A program made the position numbers and the translations under genes. The notes beneath the pieces were generated by a model. That model had not been told where the DNA came from, did not search any database, and was given only the letters and a program-made list of their open reading frames with translations. From Roseovarius sp. (lineage in GTDB: Bacteria > Pseudomonadota > Alphaproteobacteria > Rhodobacterales > Rhodobacteraceae), in the NCBI GenBank assembly GCA_027493545.1, contig JAOSKR010000001.1:338001-402000 (forward strand): 64,000 nucleotides of DNA, written 5' to 3'. This document shows positions 48,858 through 60,264 of the stretch, in pieces. Position 1 is the stretch's first letter; each line of letters starts with the position of its first letter.

Positions 48858-49667
48858 TTACGCCGCGACCCGGGCGTGGTTTCGCACCAGTTCGGCGGCC
48901 AGATCGCGATAGGCCCGCGCTCCCTTGGACCCGCTGTCGTAACGCAGCACCGGCACCGAAAAGGACGGCGCCTCGCTCAACCGCACGTTCCGGGGGATCA
49001 GCGTCTTGAAGACCAGATCGCCGAGGTTTTCACGGGCGTCCTGTTCGACCTGGGCCGAGAGGTTGTTGCGGGCATCGTACATGGTCAGCACCACGCCCTC
49101 GATCCTGAGGCCCGAATTGGCCGTCTGCCGCACCTCGCGGATGGTCAGCATCAGCTGCGACAGCCCCTCGAGCGCGAAGAATTCCGATTGCAGCGGCACC
49201 AGCACGGAATGCGCCGCCACCATCGCGTTCACCGTCAGCAGGTTGAGCGAGGGCGGGCAGTCGATCAGGATATAGTCGAAACCGAAGGCGTCCATCGCCG
49301 GCTGCCGCAGCGCGTCATGCAGCAGAAAACTGCGCTTTTCGTTGGAAATCAGCTCCATATCGGCCGAACTCAGATCGACCGTCGCCGGGATGATCGACAG
49401 GTTTTCCTCACCGGCCGGGCGGATGACGTCTCTGAGGGGAATTTCGTCGAGCAGCAGCTCGTAGGAGGTGAATTCGCGCGCCTCCGGTTCGATCCCGAGC
49501 CCGGTCGAGGCGTTGCCCTGCGGGTCGAGGTCGACGATCAGCACCTTGTGGCCAGCTTCGGCCAGCGCCGCGCCGAGATTGATGGTCGTGGTGGTCTTGC
49601 CGACGCCGCCCTTTTGGTTGGCGATGGCGATGATCCGGGGCTGCCTGGGCCGGGACGGGTCAGACAC
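48858..49667 (-). CDS. parA: Chromosome partitioning ATPase ParA
   Basis: A 269-aa deviant Walker ATPase. KGGVGKTTTTINLGAALA near residue 17 holds the signature Lys, then VDLDPQGNASTGLG and YILIDCPPSLNLLT. It starts at GTG 49667 with AGGAG just upstream. It overlaps the rsmG end by 8 bp, so mnmG-rsmG-parA-parB looks like one unit. Confidence 0.97.
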   Translation of the reverse strand: MSDPSRPRQPRIIAIANQKGGVGKTTTTINLGAALAEAGHKVLIVDLDPQGNASTGLGIEPEAREFTSYELLLDEIPLRDVIRPAGEENLSIIPATVDLSSADMELISNEKRSFLLHDALRQPAMDAFGFDYILIDCPPSLNLLTVNAMVAAHSVLVPLQSEFFALEGLSQLMLTIREVRQTANSGLRIEGVVLTMYDARNNLSAQVEQDARENLGDLVFKTLIPRNVRLSEAPSFSVPVLRYDSGSKGARAYRDLAAELVRNHARVAA

Positions 49668-50269
49668 GGGCGACTCCTGTGATGCGCAAAAGAACGGATC
49701 CCTCTTCAGTTTCACTCTTAGCAACGCGGCAGTTGAAACGCCACGTCCGGTGTGCCGCCGGCAGCTCTTTTTGCCAGGATGTGCCTTTCGGGAAAATCGC
49801 CGTGCCGTGAGGGGCGAGGTGCCGCTCGGCGTAGATCAGCAATGTCTCCAGATCGGCCAGCGCGCGGGCCGACAGGACATCCGCCATCAGCGGCGGCACC
49901 GCCTCGATGCGGCCGGTGATGACCTCGGCGGGGGCACCGGTCTCGCGAATGACCGTGCGCAGAAAGGCGCCCTTGCGCGCATCGCTCTCGACCAGCGTCA
50001 CCCTTGCCGGAGAGCCGGTTTCCATCCCCATGATCGCGATCACCAGCCCGGGAAAGCCGCCGCCCGCGCCAAGATCGACCCAATGCCCGACCGGATGCGG
50101 CGCGAGGGCGTGGAGCTGCGCCGAATCGGCGAAATGCCGGGTCCAGAGATCGGGCAGCGAGCTCCTGGACACCAAGGTTGATGCGGGGATTCCACTTTCG
50201 CAGCAATGCCGCATAGGTTTCCAGCCGCTCGAATGTTTCACGTGAAACATCCGGTACGCATCCACTCAT
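49660..50269 (-). CDS. rsmG: 16S rRNA m7G527 methyltransferase RsmG (one frame break)
   Basis: A ~202-aa enzyme. The N-terminus DVSRETFERLETYAALLRKWNPRINL is in one frame, then VSRSSLPDLWTRHFADSAQL in another. The join needs removal of one base at 50172-50173 (CC on plus). SAM site HWVDLGAGGGFPGLVIAIM. A perfect parS is embedded in codons 7-12 and encodes VSRET. ATG 50269 overlaps the mnmG stop (ATGA). Confidence 0.94.
50234..50249. promoter_or_regulatory. parS: parS site 1 (within rsmG)
   Basis: TGTTTCACGTGAAACA, a perfect 16-bp consensus ParB site, inside the rsmG coding start, about 1.4 kb from parB. Confidence 0.95.
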
Positions 50270-52129
50270 GCGCGCCTCGCCCGCCTTGCCTGCCGCAGCC
50301 GCGCCAGGATCAGCGTCAGCGCCGCCGGGGTCATCCCGTCGATCCGGCCCGCCTGCGCGAGATTTGCAGGCCGCGTCGCCGGGAGCTTGGCCTTGAGCTC
50401 GTGCGACAGCCCGTCGAGAGCGCCGAAATCGAACTCTGCCGGGATTTCCTGCGCCTCGTCGCGCTGAAGCATCTCGACGTCCCGGTTCTGCCGCTCGATG
50501 TAATGCGCATAGAGCGCGTCACGTTCCAGCTGGGACCGGGTGACGGGATCGACATCGGCCAGTCCGGGATCGAGCGCCTCCAGCGTGGTGAAATTCACGT
50601 CGGGAAACGACAAAAGCTCGAACCCGTTGCGCCGGGCGCCATCCTGATTGACCGGCAGACCGATCTGGCGCAGCTGGCGCGGGGTATGGCTTTGTGCCTC
50701 AAGCCGCGCTCGCGCCGCCTCCAGCCGCTCCATCTTGTCTTCGAATACCGCTGCCCGCCCCCTCTCCGACGCAGCCGAGGCGCCGCCCCAGAGGCGTCAA
50801 CCGCTGATCGGCGTTGTCGGCACGCAGCGACAGGCGAAACTCGGCACGCGAGGTGAACATCCGGTAGGGTTCGCTGACGCCCCTTGTTATGAGATCGTCG
50901 ATCATCACCCCGATATAGCTTTGCGACCGGCTGAACGTGACCGGGTCGCGCTCCTGCGCCGCCAGTGCGGCATTGAGCCCGGCAACCAGCCCCTGCGCCG
51001 CCGCCTCTTCATAGCCGGTGGTGCCGTTGATCTGCCCCGCGAGGTAAAGCCCCGGAACCGTCCGAACCGCCAGCGTCGCATCGAGCGCGCGGGGATCGAC
51101 ATAATCATATTCGATGGCATAGCCCGGCTGCAGGATGCGCGCGCGTTCCAGCCCGCGGATGGAGCGCACATACTCCCCCTGGACCTCCTCGGGGAGCGAG
51201 GTCGAAATCCCGTTGGGATAAATCACGTTGTCCGACAGGCTTTCGGGTTCGAGAAAGATCTGGTGCGAGCTCTTGTCCGCAAAGCGTACCACCTTGTCCT
51301 CGATCGAGGGGCAATAGCGCGGCCCAACCCCGTCGATATGGCCCCCGTACATCGCGGAGCGCGCGAGATTCGCGCGGATGATCTCGTGGGTTCCTTCGTT
51401 GGTATGGGTAATCCCGCACGCCACCTGCCGGGCTGACGGAGCATCGGAGAGAAACGAGAACAGCACCGGATCGTCGTCCCCCGGCTGCATCTCCAGGTCA
51501 TCCCAATCGATGGTCCTTCCGTCGAGACGCGGTGGCGTCCCGGTCTTGAGCCGTCCGAGCGGCAGGCCGAACGAATCGATCCGCTCGGCCAGCCGCACCG
51601 ATGGCCGGTCGCCCATGCGCCCGCCGGGCCGCGCGACATCACCGATATGAATCACGCCCCGCAGAAAGGTACCGGTGGTCAGCACCACCGCGCGGGCGTG
51701 GATTTCGCTGCCATCGGCCAGCGCGACGCCGGTGACTCGGTCGCCCGCCATCAGAAAATCCGCCGCCTCGCCCTCGATGACCTCGAGGCCTGGCCGGGCA
51801 ATGATCTCGGCCTGCATCGCTTCGCGATAAAGCCTTCGGTCGGCCTGCGCGCGCGGACCCTGCACCGCCGGCCCCTTGCGGCGATTGAGCAGACGGAACT
51901 GGATGCCGGCGCGGTCTGCCACCCGCCCCATCAGCCCGTCGAGCGCATCGATCTCGCGGACCAGATGCCCCTTGCCCAGCCCGCCGATGGCCGGGTTGCA
52001 CGACATCACGCCCAGATCGCGCCGGGACAAGGTGACAAGAGCGGTTTGCGCCCCCATCCGCGCCGCCGCATGGGCGGCATCGGCCCCGGCATGTCCGCCG
52101 CCGATGACGATGACGTCAAATTGTTTCAC
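50266..52129 (-). CDS. mnmG: tRNA U34 carboxymethylaminomethyl-modifying enzyme MnmG (one frame break)
   Basis: FAD-dependent partner of MnmE in wobble-uridine modification. FAD site [19 protein letters not shown] at the start, [26 protein letters not shown], and [20 protein letters not shown] are the family blocks. The last ~150 residues are in another frame, past an extra C in 50758-50762 (join at [14 protein letters not shown]). Corrected length ~620 aa. It starts at GTG 52129, which is inside a parS site. The last codons overlap rsmG. Confidence 0.96.
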
Positions 52130-52137
52130 GTGAAACA
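52122..52137. promoter_or_regulatory. parS: parS site 2 (mnmG start/mnmE junction)
   Basis: A second perfect TGTTTCACGTGAAACA. On the minus strand its GTG is the mnmG start codon, so the site covers the mnmG start and ends 5 bp before the mnmE stop. Confidence 0.95.
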
Positions 52138-52141
52138 GCCC

Positions 52142-53429
52142 TCATTTCCCCAGGCAAAAGCTCGCGAAGATTTCGTCCAGCACATTTTCGACATCTATGC
52201 GTCCTACCAGAGAATCAAGGGCGCGCACAGCACCGCGCAGCTCTTCGGCCGCAATCTCGGCTGCCGCCTCGCCCCGTGGCAGGTGTACAGCCGCCGCTTC
52301 CAGCCCGGCGAGCCCCCGCGCCATCGCCTGCCGGTGACGCTCGCGTGTCGCCACGCCACCGCCCGCGGCCCGCCCCGCCAGGACCTGAGCGATCCGGTCG
52401 ACCAGAGCCGCCACCCCCTGCCCGGTCTTGCCGGAAATTCCGTTTTCGGCCCCCGGGTGCAAATCGGCCTTGGCCACCAGAACGATGTCGTCGTCCCGCG
52501 GCGTCATCTGCGGTCTCTCGCCCGGCGCAATCAGGAATACCCGCAAATCGGCAGTCTCGGCCCGCTGGCGCGCGCGATCCACCCCGATCGCCTCGACCGC
52601 GTCCTGCGCCTCGCGCAACCCGGCGGTGTCGAGCAGGGTCACCGGCAGTCCGCGCAGATCCATCCGCACCTCGATCACATCGCGCGTGGTGCCGGCATGT
52701 TCCGACGTGATCGCCGCCTCCCGGCCCGCCAACGCATTGAGAAGGGTGGATTTTCCAACGTTCGGCGCGCCCACGATCGCAACCTCGAAGCCCGTGCGGA
52801 CACGTTCCGCTATTCCCACGCCGGCGATCTCCCGCCGCAGCTCATCGCTCACGGACTCAAGCAGCGCGCCAACCTCCGGTCCGACATCGACCGGAACCTC
52901 CTCGTCGGCGAAATCAATCGTCGCCTCCAGCAGCGCCGCCGCGCGGATCAGCTTTTGCCGCCGAGGTTTCGGCCTTGCGCCCAAGATCGCCGGCCAGAAC
53001 CCGCATCGCCTGCCGCCGCTGCGCCTCGGTCTCGGCGTCAATCAGATCGGCAAGCCCCTCGACCTGCGCGAGATCGAGACGGCCGTTCTCCAAGGCGCGC
53101 CGCGTGAACTCCCCCGGCTCTGCCGCGCGCAGGCCCGTCATGACCCCGAGTTCCGCCAGCACCGCCGTCACCACCGCCACGCTGCCATGAACCTGGAGCT
53201 CCGCCGCCTGCTCGCCGGTGAAGCTCCCGCCTTCGGCGAAGGTCAGCACCAGCGCACTGTCGATACGTTTCCCGTCCGCGCCGCTCAGCACCCGCAACGA
53301 CGCCCGCCGCACTGCCGGCACATCCCCGCAAAGCGCGCCCACCGCCTGATGCGCGCGCGGGCCCGACAGGCGGATTACCGCGACGCCGGATTTCCCCGGC
53401 ACCGTCGATTGTGCATAAATCGTATCCAT
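52142..53429 (-). CDS. mnmE: tRNA modification GTPase MnmE (one frame break)
   Basis: Potassium-dependent GTPase acting with MnmG. The N-terminal folate-binding domain starts [22 protein letters not shown], with [26 protein letters not shown]. The central G domain has [14 protein letters not shown] and DTAGLRE. It ends CLGK, with the Cys of the C-terminal CxGK motif. The two halves are in different frames, broken by one extra base near 52957-52963 between GRKAET and [12 protein letters not shown]. Corrected length ~428 aa. Confidence 0.95.
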
Positions 53430-53454
53430 CCCGTCACCGCCCGACGGCCTTCGC

Positions 53455-54726
<1,272 letters not shown>

Positions 54727-54848
54727 GGGAATACACCTGCCGGTTCAGCGCTATGCGCGCAGTCACCCGTGGGATTGAGGAAAATGGAACCACCCGGACG
54801 GGGGCCGATGCGGCAGATAGCCGGAATTGTCTCGCCTGTCAACTGAGC

Positions 54849-55290
54849 TCAGAACCGCACCACCACCGCCAGCACGATGATTACCATCAGAATTGTCGGC
54901 ACCTCGTTCATCATCCGGTATTGCCGGCCGCTCAGCCGGTTGCGCCCGGCGGCGAAATCCTTGCGCCGCTGTCCGAGCCACAGATGAAACCAGGTCATCG
55001 CCAGCACGCCCGCGCCCTTGACCCGAGGGCCATGCCGCGCCCCAGTCGACGACTCCCGGCATCAGCACCAGCCAGAGCCCGAACACCCAGGTCGCGACCA
55101 TCGCCGGGGTCATGATCACGCGATAGAGTTTTTCCTCCATCATCCCAAAAACCGCATCGCGGCCATCGCCGCGCTCGACGTGATAGACGAAAAGCCGGGG
55201 CAGATAGAAAATCCCCGCCATCCACGAAATCACCGCCATGATGTGCAGCGCCTTCACCCAAGGGTATGCGCCCGCAAGGATATCACTCAT
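54849..55290 (-). CDS. hemJ: Protoporphyrinogen IX oxidase HemJ (one frame break)
   Basis: A ~146-aa four-helix membrane protein. ILAGAYPWVKALHIMAVISWMAGIFYLPRLFVYHVE holds the conserved His and the typical first helix, then MEEKLYRVIMTPAMVATWVFGLWL. The frame breaks near 55024-55032 (one extra base). It then continues VKGAGVLAMTWFHLWLGQRRKDFAAGRNRLSGRQYRMMNEVPTILM, where the conserved Lys/Arg block sits. It supplies protoporphyrin IX to hemH. It is next to the candidate oriC gap. Confidence 0.92.
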
Positions 55291-55709
55291 GAACGGTCTC
55301 CTTTTTCCTCCCGGGCTTCCTAATAATAAAAAGAAAGAGAAAAAAGGATGATGTGGCTGTAAGGGCGGCGCCCTCCTGTGGATCATTGGATTGTCACCAG
55401 AACCATCCCCGCGAAAACGCCCTGTTGACAATACCGGTAGAAACCTCGGGCAGTCCGGTGCGACATCCGGTTTCATCCAGTTGTTTCAATCTGTTGATCG
55501 AAACCGTTTCGCGAACCATCGGTGGATTTATCGGGGGTAACCTGCCGGCGGGTCAATTTGCCCCCGACCTCGAGTTGTCATTGTTCCCATGTCCAAAAGC
55601 CACGCGTGACCGGGTAGGAATGCCGCCGCCGTCACGGCGCGCGATCCGGGATGGCATTTCACGCCGTCTCTCCCTAGAAAACCCGCGAGTCATCCCCGGA
55701 GTTCTTCAC
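55291..55709. other. Intergenic region between hemJ and maf, candidate oriC
   Basis: 419 bp with no convincing gene. It holds an AT/purine-rich stretch at about 55318-55348, a DnaA-box match at 55377-55385, a TTGACA near 55425 and further AT-richer patches around 55470-55590. The flanks (rho/mnmE/mnmG/rsmG/parAB on one side, maf-aroE-coaE-dnaQ on the other) match the origin neighbourhood known from Caulobacter. That makes it the best origin candidate here (inference). Confidence 0.5.
55377..55385 (-). promoter_or_regulatory. DnaA-box-like site
   Basis: TGTGGATCA, i.e. TGATCCACA on the minus strand: one difference from the consensus TTATCCACA and like the G-boxes of the Caulobacter origin. 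A single site is weak evidence by itself. Confidence 0.45.
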
Positions 55710-56308
55710 ATGGCCCCGAACCTCGTGCTCGCGTCCGGCTCGGAAATCCGCCAGACGCTGTTGCGTCAGGCCGGGGTGGCGTTCGATGTCCGGCCAGCGC
55801 ACGTCGACGAGGCCACGCTTCGGGCCGGGCTCGTCGCTCGCGGTGCGCCGCCCCGCGACATCGCCGATGCCCTGGCCGAAATGAAGGCGCGCAAAGCCTC
55901 GCTCGCGGCAAACGGTGAACTGGTGCTGGGTTGCGACCGGTGCTTGCCCATGATGGTGCCATCCTGGCCAAGCCCGGCACCGAGGCAGAGGCACGCACGC
56001 AGCTCGAGCGGTTGCGCGGCGACACCCATCACCTGATTTCGGCAGCGGTGATCTGCGAGCACGGCCGCCCGGTCTGGCGCCATGCCGCGACGGCCCGGCT
56101 GATGATGCGGGATTTTTCGGATGCCTATCTTGAGGCGTATCTTGCGCGCAACTGGCAGAGCGTCCGCCACTCGGTCGGCGGATACAAGCTTGAAGAAGAG
56201 GGCGTGAGGTTGTTTTCTGCCGTCGAGGGCGACTATTTTTGTGTTCTCGGGCTGCCGTTGCTGGAATTGCTGGCCTATCTTGGCCGACGCGGAGTGATAG
56301 AGACATGA
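55710..56308 (+). CDS. maf: Maf-family nucleoside triphosphate pyrophosphatase (one frame break)
   Basis: A ~199-aa Maf protein that hydrolyses modified pyrimidine or other NTPs. [22 protein letters not shown] is the family opening and LVLGCDQ the core motif. The frame breaks there (55939-55942, one base missing), then continues [13 protein letters not shown] and ends [17 protein letters not shown]-like sequence. CGGAG precedes the ATG. It overlaps aroE by ATGA and starts the maf-aroE-coaE-dnaQ operon. Confidence 0.93.
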
Positions 56309-57138
56309 ACGCCACGACCATTCCCCTCGCCGCTGTGATCGGATCGCCCGTGGCGCATTCCAAGTCCCCGCAGCTCCATAGCCACTGGCTCAAGGTCAAC
56401 GGGCTGGCCGGCTATTACATTCCGATGGAAGTCCGCAGCGAGGATCTCGAACAGGTCCTGCGCACGCTGCCAAAGGTGGGATTCGTCGGTGTCAACATTA
56501 CCGTGCCGCACAAGGAAAAGGTGCTGGACATCGCCGATCAGGTTTCCGACCGGGCGACGCTGATTGGCGCCGCGAACACCCTGATCTTTCGCCCAGATGG
56601 AAAAATTCTAGCCGATAATACAGATGGTTACGGGTTCATCAGCAATATCCGCCAGGCTGTGCCCGACTGGGACGCGGCGGCCGGCCCGGCCGCCATCCTC
56701 GGGGCCGGCGGCGCGGCGCGGGCGGTGGTGGCGGCGCTGCTTGACGCCGGGGTGCCGGACATCCTGATCTCGAACCGCACCAGGGTCCGGGCCGAGGCGT
56801 TGCGCTCCGATTTCGGCCAGCGCCTGCAGGTGATCGACTGGGTGCAGGCCGGCAACATGCTCGAAGACGCGGCGACCGTGATCAACACGACCTCGCTCGG
56901 GATGATCGGCAAGCCACCGCTGAGGGTGCCTCTCGACGGGCTCAGACCCGGCACGCTGGTCAACGATCTTGTCTACGCGCCCCTGAAGACCCAGTTCCTG
57001 GCCGAGGCCGAAAGGCTGGGTTGCCGCACCGTCGACGGGTTGGGAATGCTGTTGCATCAGGCGGTCCCGGCGTTCGAGCGCTGGTTCGGGGTACGTCCCA
57101 AGGTCGACAGCGCAACCCGGGCCGCCGCACTCCGATGA
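56305..57138 (+). CDS. aroE: Shikimate dehydrogenase
   Basis: A 277-aa NADP enzyme of the shikimate pathway. [19 protein letters not shown] is the substrate site with the Ser pair, VNITVPHKE holds the catalytic Lys, and ADNTDGYGF the Asp. [16 protein letters not shown] is the nucleotide-binding loop and [11 protein letters not shown] the NADP clamp. It overlaps maf and coaE by 4 bp each. Confidence 0.97.
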   Translation: MNATTIPLAAVIGSPVAHSKSPQLHSHWLKVNGLAGYYIPMEVRSEDLEQVLRTLPKVGFVGVNITVPHKEKVLDIADQVSDRATLIGAANTLIFRPDGKILADNTDGYGFISNIRQAVPDWDAAAGPAAILGAGGAARAVVAALLDAGVPDILISNRTRVRAEALRSDFGQRLQVIDWVQAGNMLEDAATVINTTSLGMIGKPPLRVPLDGLRPGTLVNDLVYAPLKTQFLAEAERLGCRTVDGLGMLLHQAVPAFERWFGVRPKVDSATRAAALR

Positions 57139-57728
57139 CGTTCCGCCTGGGACTGACAGGGTCGATCGGAATGGGCAAATCGACCACGGCGCGACTTTTC
57201 GCCGAGGCCGGCTGTGCGGTATGGGACGCCGACGCCGCCGTGCACCGGCTCTACGCCGGGGGCGGTGCGGCGGTGGAACCCGTCGCCCGTGCCTTTCCCG
57301 ACGCCATCGAGGATGGCGCCGTATCGCGTTCCCGCCTCAAGGCGATCATCGGCCGCGACCCGCAGGCATTGAAACGGATCGAGGCCATCGTGCATCCGCT
57401 GGTGGCACAGGACCGTGCCGCCTTTCTGAGCGGGACCGATGCGGATATCGCCGTTCTCGACATCCCGCTGCTTTACGAGACCGGCGGCGAGCGCGACATG
57501 GATGCGGTGGTTTGTGTCAGCGTCGATGCGCAAACCCAGCACCGACGCGTCATCGGGCGCGGGACCATGACCGAGGCACAGTTCGCCGCCATTCTCGCCC
57601 AGCAGTTGCCCGATGCGGAAAAACGCGCCCGCGCCGATTTCGTCATCATCACCGACACGGTTGAGCATGCCCGCGCGCAGGTGCAGGATGTGGTGGCGCA
57701 AATCCGCGAGAGGATCAATCATGCGTGA
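57135..57728 (+). CDS. coaE: Dephospho-CoA kinase
   Basis: A 197-aa kinase for the last step of CoA synthesis. P-loop GLTGSIGMGKST at residues 6-17, DADAAVHRLY, and HPLVAQDRAAFL and LDIPLLYETGGE as substrate motifs. Start ATG 57135 overlaps the aroE stop; its end overlaps dnaQ. Confidence 0.96.
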   Translation: MTFRLGLTGSIGMGKSTTARLFAEAGCAVWDADAAVHRLYAGGGAAVEPVARAFPDAIEDGAVSRSRLKAIIGRDPQALKRIEAIVHPLVAQDRAAFLSGTDADIAVLDIPLLYETGGERDMDAVVCVSVDAQTQHRRVIGRGTMTEAQFAAILAQQLPDAEKRARADFVIITDTVEHARAQVQDVVAQIRERINHA

Positions 57729-58419
57729 AATCGTGCTCGATACCGAAACCACGGGTCTGAGCCCGCAGGAAGGCCATCGCATCGTCGAGATCGGCGCGCT
57801 CGAACTGATGAACCACATGCCGACGGGCAAGACCTGGCACCAGTACATCAACCCCCGCCGCCCCATGCCCGCCGAAGCGTTCGCTGTGCATGGACTCGGC
57901 GACGATTTCCTGCGTGACAAGCCGGTCTTTGCCCATATCGCGGAGGCGTTCATCGACTTCATCGGGGATGCCCGGCTGGTGATCCACAACGCCAGTTTCG
58001 ACATGGCGTTCATCAACGCCGAACTGGGCTGGCTGCAGCGCCCGGTGATCCCGTTCGATCGTGCGATCGACACGCTGGAAATCGCGCGGCGCAGGTTTCC
58101 CGGTTCGCCGGCGTCGCTCGACGCGCTCTGCCGGCGCTTCGGGATCGACAACTCCGCCCGCACCCTGCACGGGGCATTGCTCGATTCCGAAATCCTGGCC
58201 GAGGTCTATCTCGAGCTCATCGGCGGCCGACAGCCCGATTTCGGGCTCGCCCCGGGGCAGGGGCAGGAGGGCGCCAAGACGTCCGCGTCCCCGACCGGCT
58301 GGCGCCCGGGCCCGCGCCCGCGCCCGCTGCCGCCGCGATTGAGCGCCGACGAGGCCGCCGCCCACGCCGCCCTTGTCGAGACGATGGGCGAAGGCGCGTT
58401 ATGGAAGAAATTCACCTAG
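57721..58419 (+). CDS. dnaQ: DNA polymerase III epsilon subunit (proofreading exonuclease)
   Basis: A 232-aa 3'-5' exonuclease. ExoI motif VLDTETTGLSP at residues 4-14, ExoII VIHNASFDMAFINAEL (~85), ExoIII TLHGALLDSEILAEVYL (~160) with the HxxxxD pair. The C-terminal ~50 residues are Pro/Arg-rich and end GALWKKF, the polymerase-binding tail. Last gene of maf-aroE-coaE-dnaQ, converging on secB. Confidence 0.96.
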   Translation: MREIVLDTETTGLSPQEGHRIVEIGALELMNHMPTGKTWHQYINPRRPMPAEAFAVHGLGDDFLRDKPVFAHIAEAFIDFIGDARLVIHNASFDMAFINAELGWLQRPVIPFDRAIDTLEIARRRFPGSPASLDALCRRFGIDNSARTLHGALLDSEILAEVYLELIGGRQPDFGLAPGQGQEGAKTSASPTGWRPGPRPRPLPPRLSADEAAAHAALVETMGEGALWKKFT

Positions 58420-58438
58420 GGCGATATCTCCGACCCGC

Positions 58439-58957
58439 TCAGGCGCTGGCGGTCGGTGCTTCCGCTGTCTTGGCCTGATTCTGGGCGATCTGGCTCCGGT
58501 AGAGCTGAACCCAGTCGATATTCTCCAGATTCAGCGGCGGGAAACCGCCGTCGCGGGTGACGTCGCTGACGATCCGGCGCATGAACGGAAACAGCATCCG
58601 CGGGCATTCGATCATCAGGAACGGGTGCATCTGTTCGTCGGGCACACCCGTGATCTGGAAGACGCCGACATATTCCAGTTCGAGAAGGAAGATCTGCTGT
58701 TCGGTCCCCTTGTTCCTGGATCCGATCTGCAGCTTGGTGATGACCTCGTACTGGCCTTCCGTCGGACGCTTGCGCGCGTCCATCGACACGCCCACGGTTA
58801 TTTCGGGCGTCACCTCGCCCCCGGTGCTCTGCTGCGAAAGAACGTTCTCGAAGGACAGGTCACGCACGAACTGGGTCAGGATGCTCATCCTGACCTGCGG
58901 CGGCTGTTGTGCGTCCTGCGGCGTGGCGGCGCCATTGCCCTGGTCGCTGACGATCAT
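58439..58957 (-). CDS. secB: Protein-export chaperone SecB
   Basis: A 172-aa homotetrameric chaperone that passes preproteins to SecA. Core SILTQFVRDLSFENVLS, EITVGVSMDARK, LLELEYVGVFQITGVPDEQMHPFLMIECPRMLFPFMRRIVSDVTRDGGFPPL is the strongly conserved family block. secA lies at 5 kb, unlinked. Monocistronic by layout. Confidence 0.97.
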   Translation of the reverse strand: MIVSDQGNGAATPQDAQQPPQVRMSILTQFVRDLSFENVLSQQSTGGEVTPEITVGVSMDARKRPTEGQYEVITKLQIGSRNKGTEQQIFLLELEYVGVFQITGVPDEQMHPFLMIECPRMLFPFMRRIVSDVTRDGGFPPLNLENIDWVQLYRSQIAQNQAKTAEAPTASA

Positions 58958-59016
58958 GTGCGGTCTCCAAATTGGTCAGATGCTGCCTCCAGACTTAGCA
59001 GCATGGGCGGCGGGCC

Positions 59017-59487
59017 TCAATGCCTGGTCCAGCCGGACGGGCCTGCCCGGCGGTCGAGATCCTCGTAATCGCCCTCGATGATCTCGGGGCCGCCGCCATG
59101 GGGGCGCTCGGGGCCGCCGGGGCCGAGATCGAAGCGTTCCACATGCACCCGCCGGCGCAGCCAGGCAAAGGCCGCGCGCCTGACCGGCGGCATCAGCAGC
59201 GCGAAACCCACCGCATCGGTGAAAAACCCCGGCGTCAGCAGCAGCACGCCCGAAACCAGGATCATCGCGGCGTGCGCCAGCGGCTCGGTCGGGTCGTCGA
59301 GGCGCGAGAACGAGGCCCGCAGCTGCCCCAGCGCCAGCGCGCCCTGGCTGCGCACGAGCCATGTTCCCAACACCGCCGTCAGCACCACGATACCCAGCGT
59401 CCGCCACAGCCCGATGGCATCGCCGACTTGAATAAACAGGGCGATCTCGATCAGCGGAACCGCCAGGAACGCGAAGAGCAGCCACAT
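59017..59487 (-). CDS. fxsA: FxsA-family membrane protein
   Basis: A 156-aa inner-membrane protein. MWLLFAFLAVPLIEIALFIQVGDAIGL is the FxsA opening, followed by helices at about 28-45 and 72-92 (ILVSGVLLLTPGFFTDAVG). Acidic/Gly-rich tail. The E. coli homologue affects phage F exclusion of T7; the cellular role is unknown. ATG 59487 was chosen as the family start. Divergent from timA. Confidence 0.9.
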   Translation of the reverse strand: MWLLFAFLAVPLIEIALFIQVGDAIGLWRTLGIVVLTAVLGTWLVRSQGALALGQLRASFSRLDDPTEPLAHAAMILVSGVLLLTPGFFTDAVGFALLMPPVRRAAFAWLRRRVHVERFDLGPGGPERPHGGGPEIIEGDYEDLDRRAGPSGWTRH

Positions 59488-59598
59488 ATGCGAAACCTCG
59501 TATTTTGATCCACCGCGCATGGTGGACTTGCCGCCATAGCTCACCTACATAGGAGGAGGATATCCGGGATACCATGCCCCGTCCGCGAAGAGGTGCTT

Positions 59599-60264
59599 AT
59601 GAATTCCCCGCTACTGCAGCTATTGGTGCTGGCAGGCATCGCCGTTTTTCTGATCCTTCGCCTCAAAAGCGTTCTGGGAACCCGCGACGGTTTCGAGGGG
59701 CCGCCGCGGCGCGGTGCGCCCGAGGTCGCCAAACCGGATCGCCGGCAGGGATTCGAGGTGATCGAGGGCGGGCCCGACCGCGATATCGTCGATCATGTGG
59801 CGGAAGGCTCCGCCGCCGCCGATGCGCTGGCGCGGATCAAGCGCGCCGAGCCCGACTTTGCGGTCGGCGAATTTCTCCAGGGCGCGCGCGGCGCCTATGA
59901 ATGGATCCTGCTGGCGTTCGAGCGCGGCAATCTCGACGAGGTGGCGCCGTTCCTTTCCGAAGAGATCTACGAGGCGTTTTCCCAGGTGGTCGATGCCCGT
60001 CACGAAGAGGGGCTTACGGTCGAGGCCGAGTTCATCGGCGTGCGCGGCACCACGCTGGCGGATGCGCGGTTCGACGATGCCTCCGGCCGGGCCGAGGTGA
60101 CGGTCAACTTCGTGGGCGAGCTGATTTCGGTGGTGCGCAACGCAGCCGGCGAAATCGTCGAGGGCAAGCCGGGCCAGTCGCGGCGCCAGAAGGACAGCTG
60201 GACATTTGAACGGGTTGTGGGATCGGACGATCCCAACTGGCGGCTCGTCGCGACAGGCGAATGA
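59599..60264 (+). CDS. timA: Tim44-like TimA family protein
   Basis: A 221-aa protein with one N-terminal membrane helix (MNSPLLQLLVLAGIAVFLIL) and a Tim44-like domain at about 75-215 (FLQGARGAYEWILLAFERGNLDEVAPFLSEEIYEAFSQVV, and RRQKDSWTFERVVGSDDPNWRLVATG). Alphaproteobacterial TimA relates to mitochondrial Tim44; it may link protein export or assembly at the membrane. It overlaps mltA by 4 bp. Confidence 0.88.
   Translation: MNSPLLQLLVLAGIAVFLILRLKSVLGTRDGFEGPPRRGAPEVAKPDRRQGFEVIEGGPDRDIVDHVAEGSAAADALARIKRAEPDFAVGEFLQGARGAYEWILLAFERGNLDEVAPFLSEEIYEAFSQVVDARHEEGLTVEAEFIGVRGTTLADARFDDASGRAEVTVNFVGELISVVRNAAGEIVEGKPGQSRRQKDSWTFERVVGSDDPNWRLVATGE

Noticed and set aside
55500-55540. Further DnaA boxes in the hemJ-maf gap (GGTGGATTT, TGTTGATCG)
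   Set aside because: Two or more mismatches to the consensus each; not better than chance in this composition.
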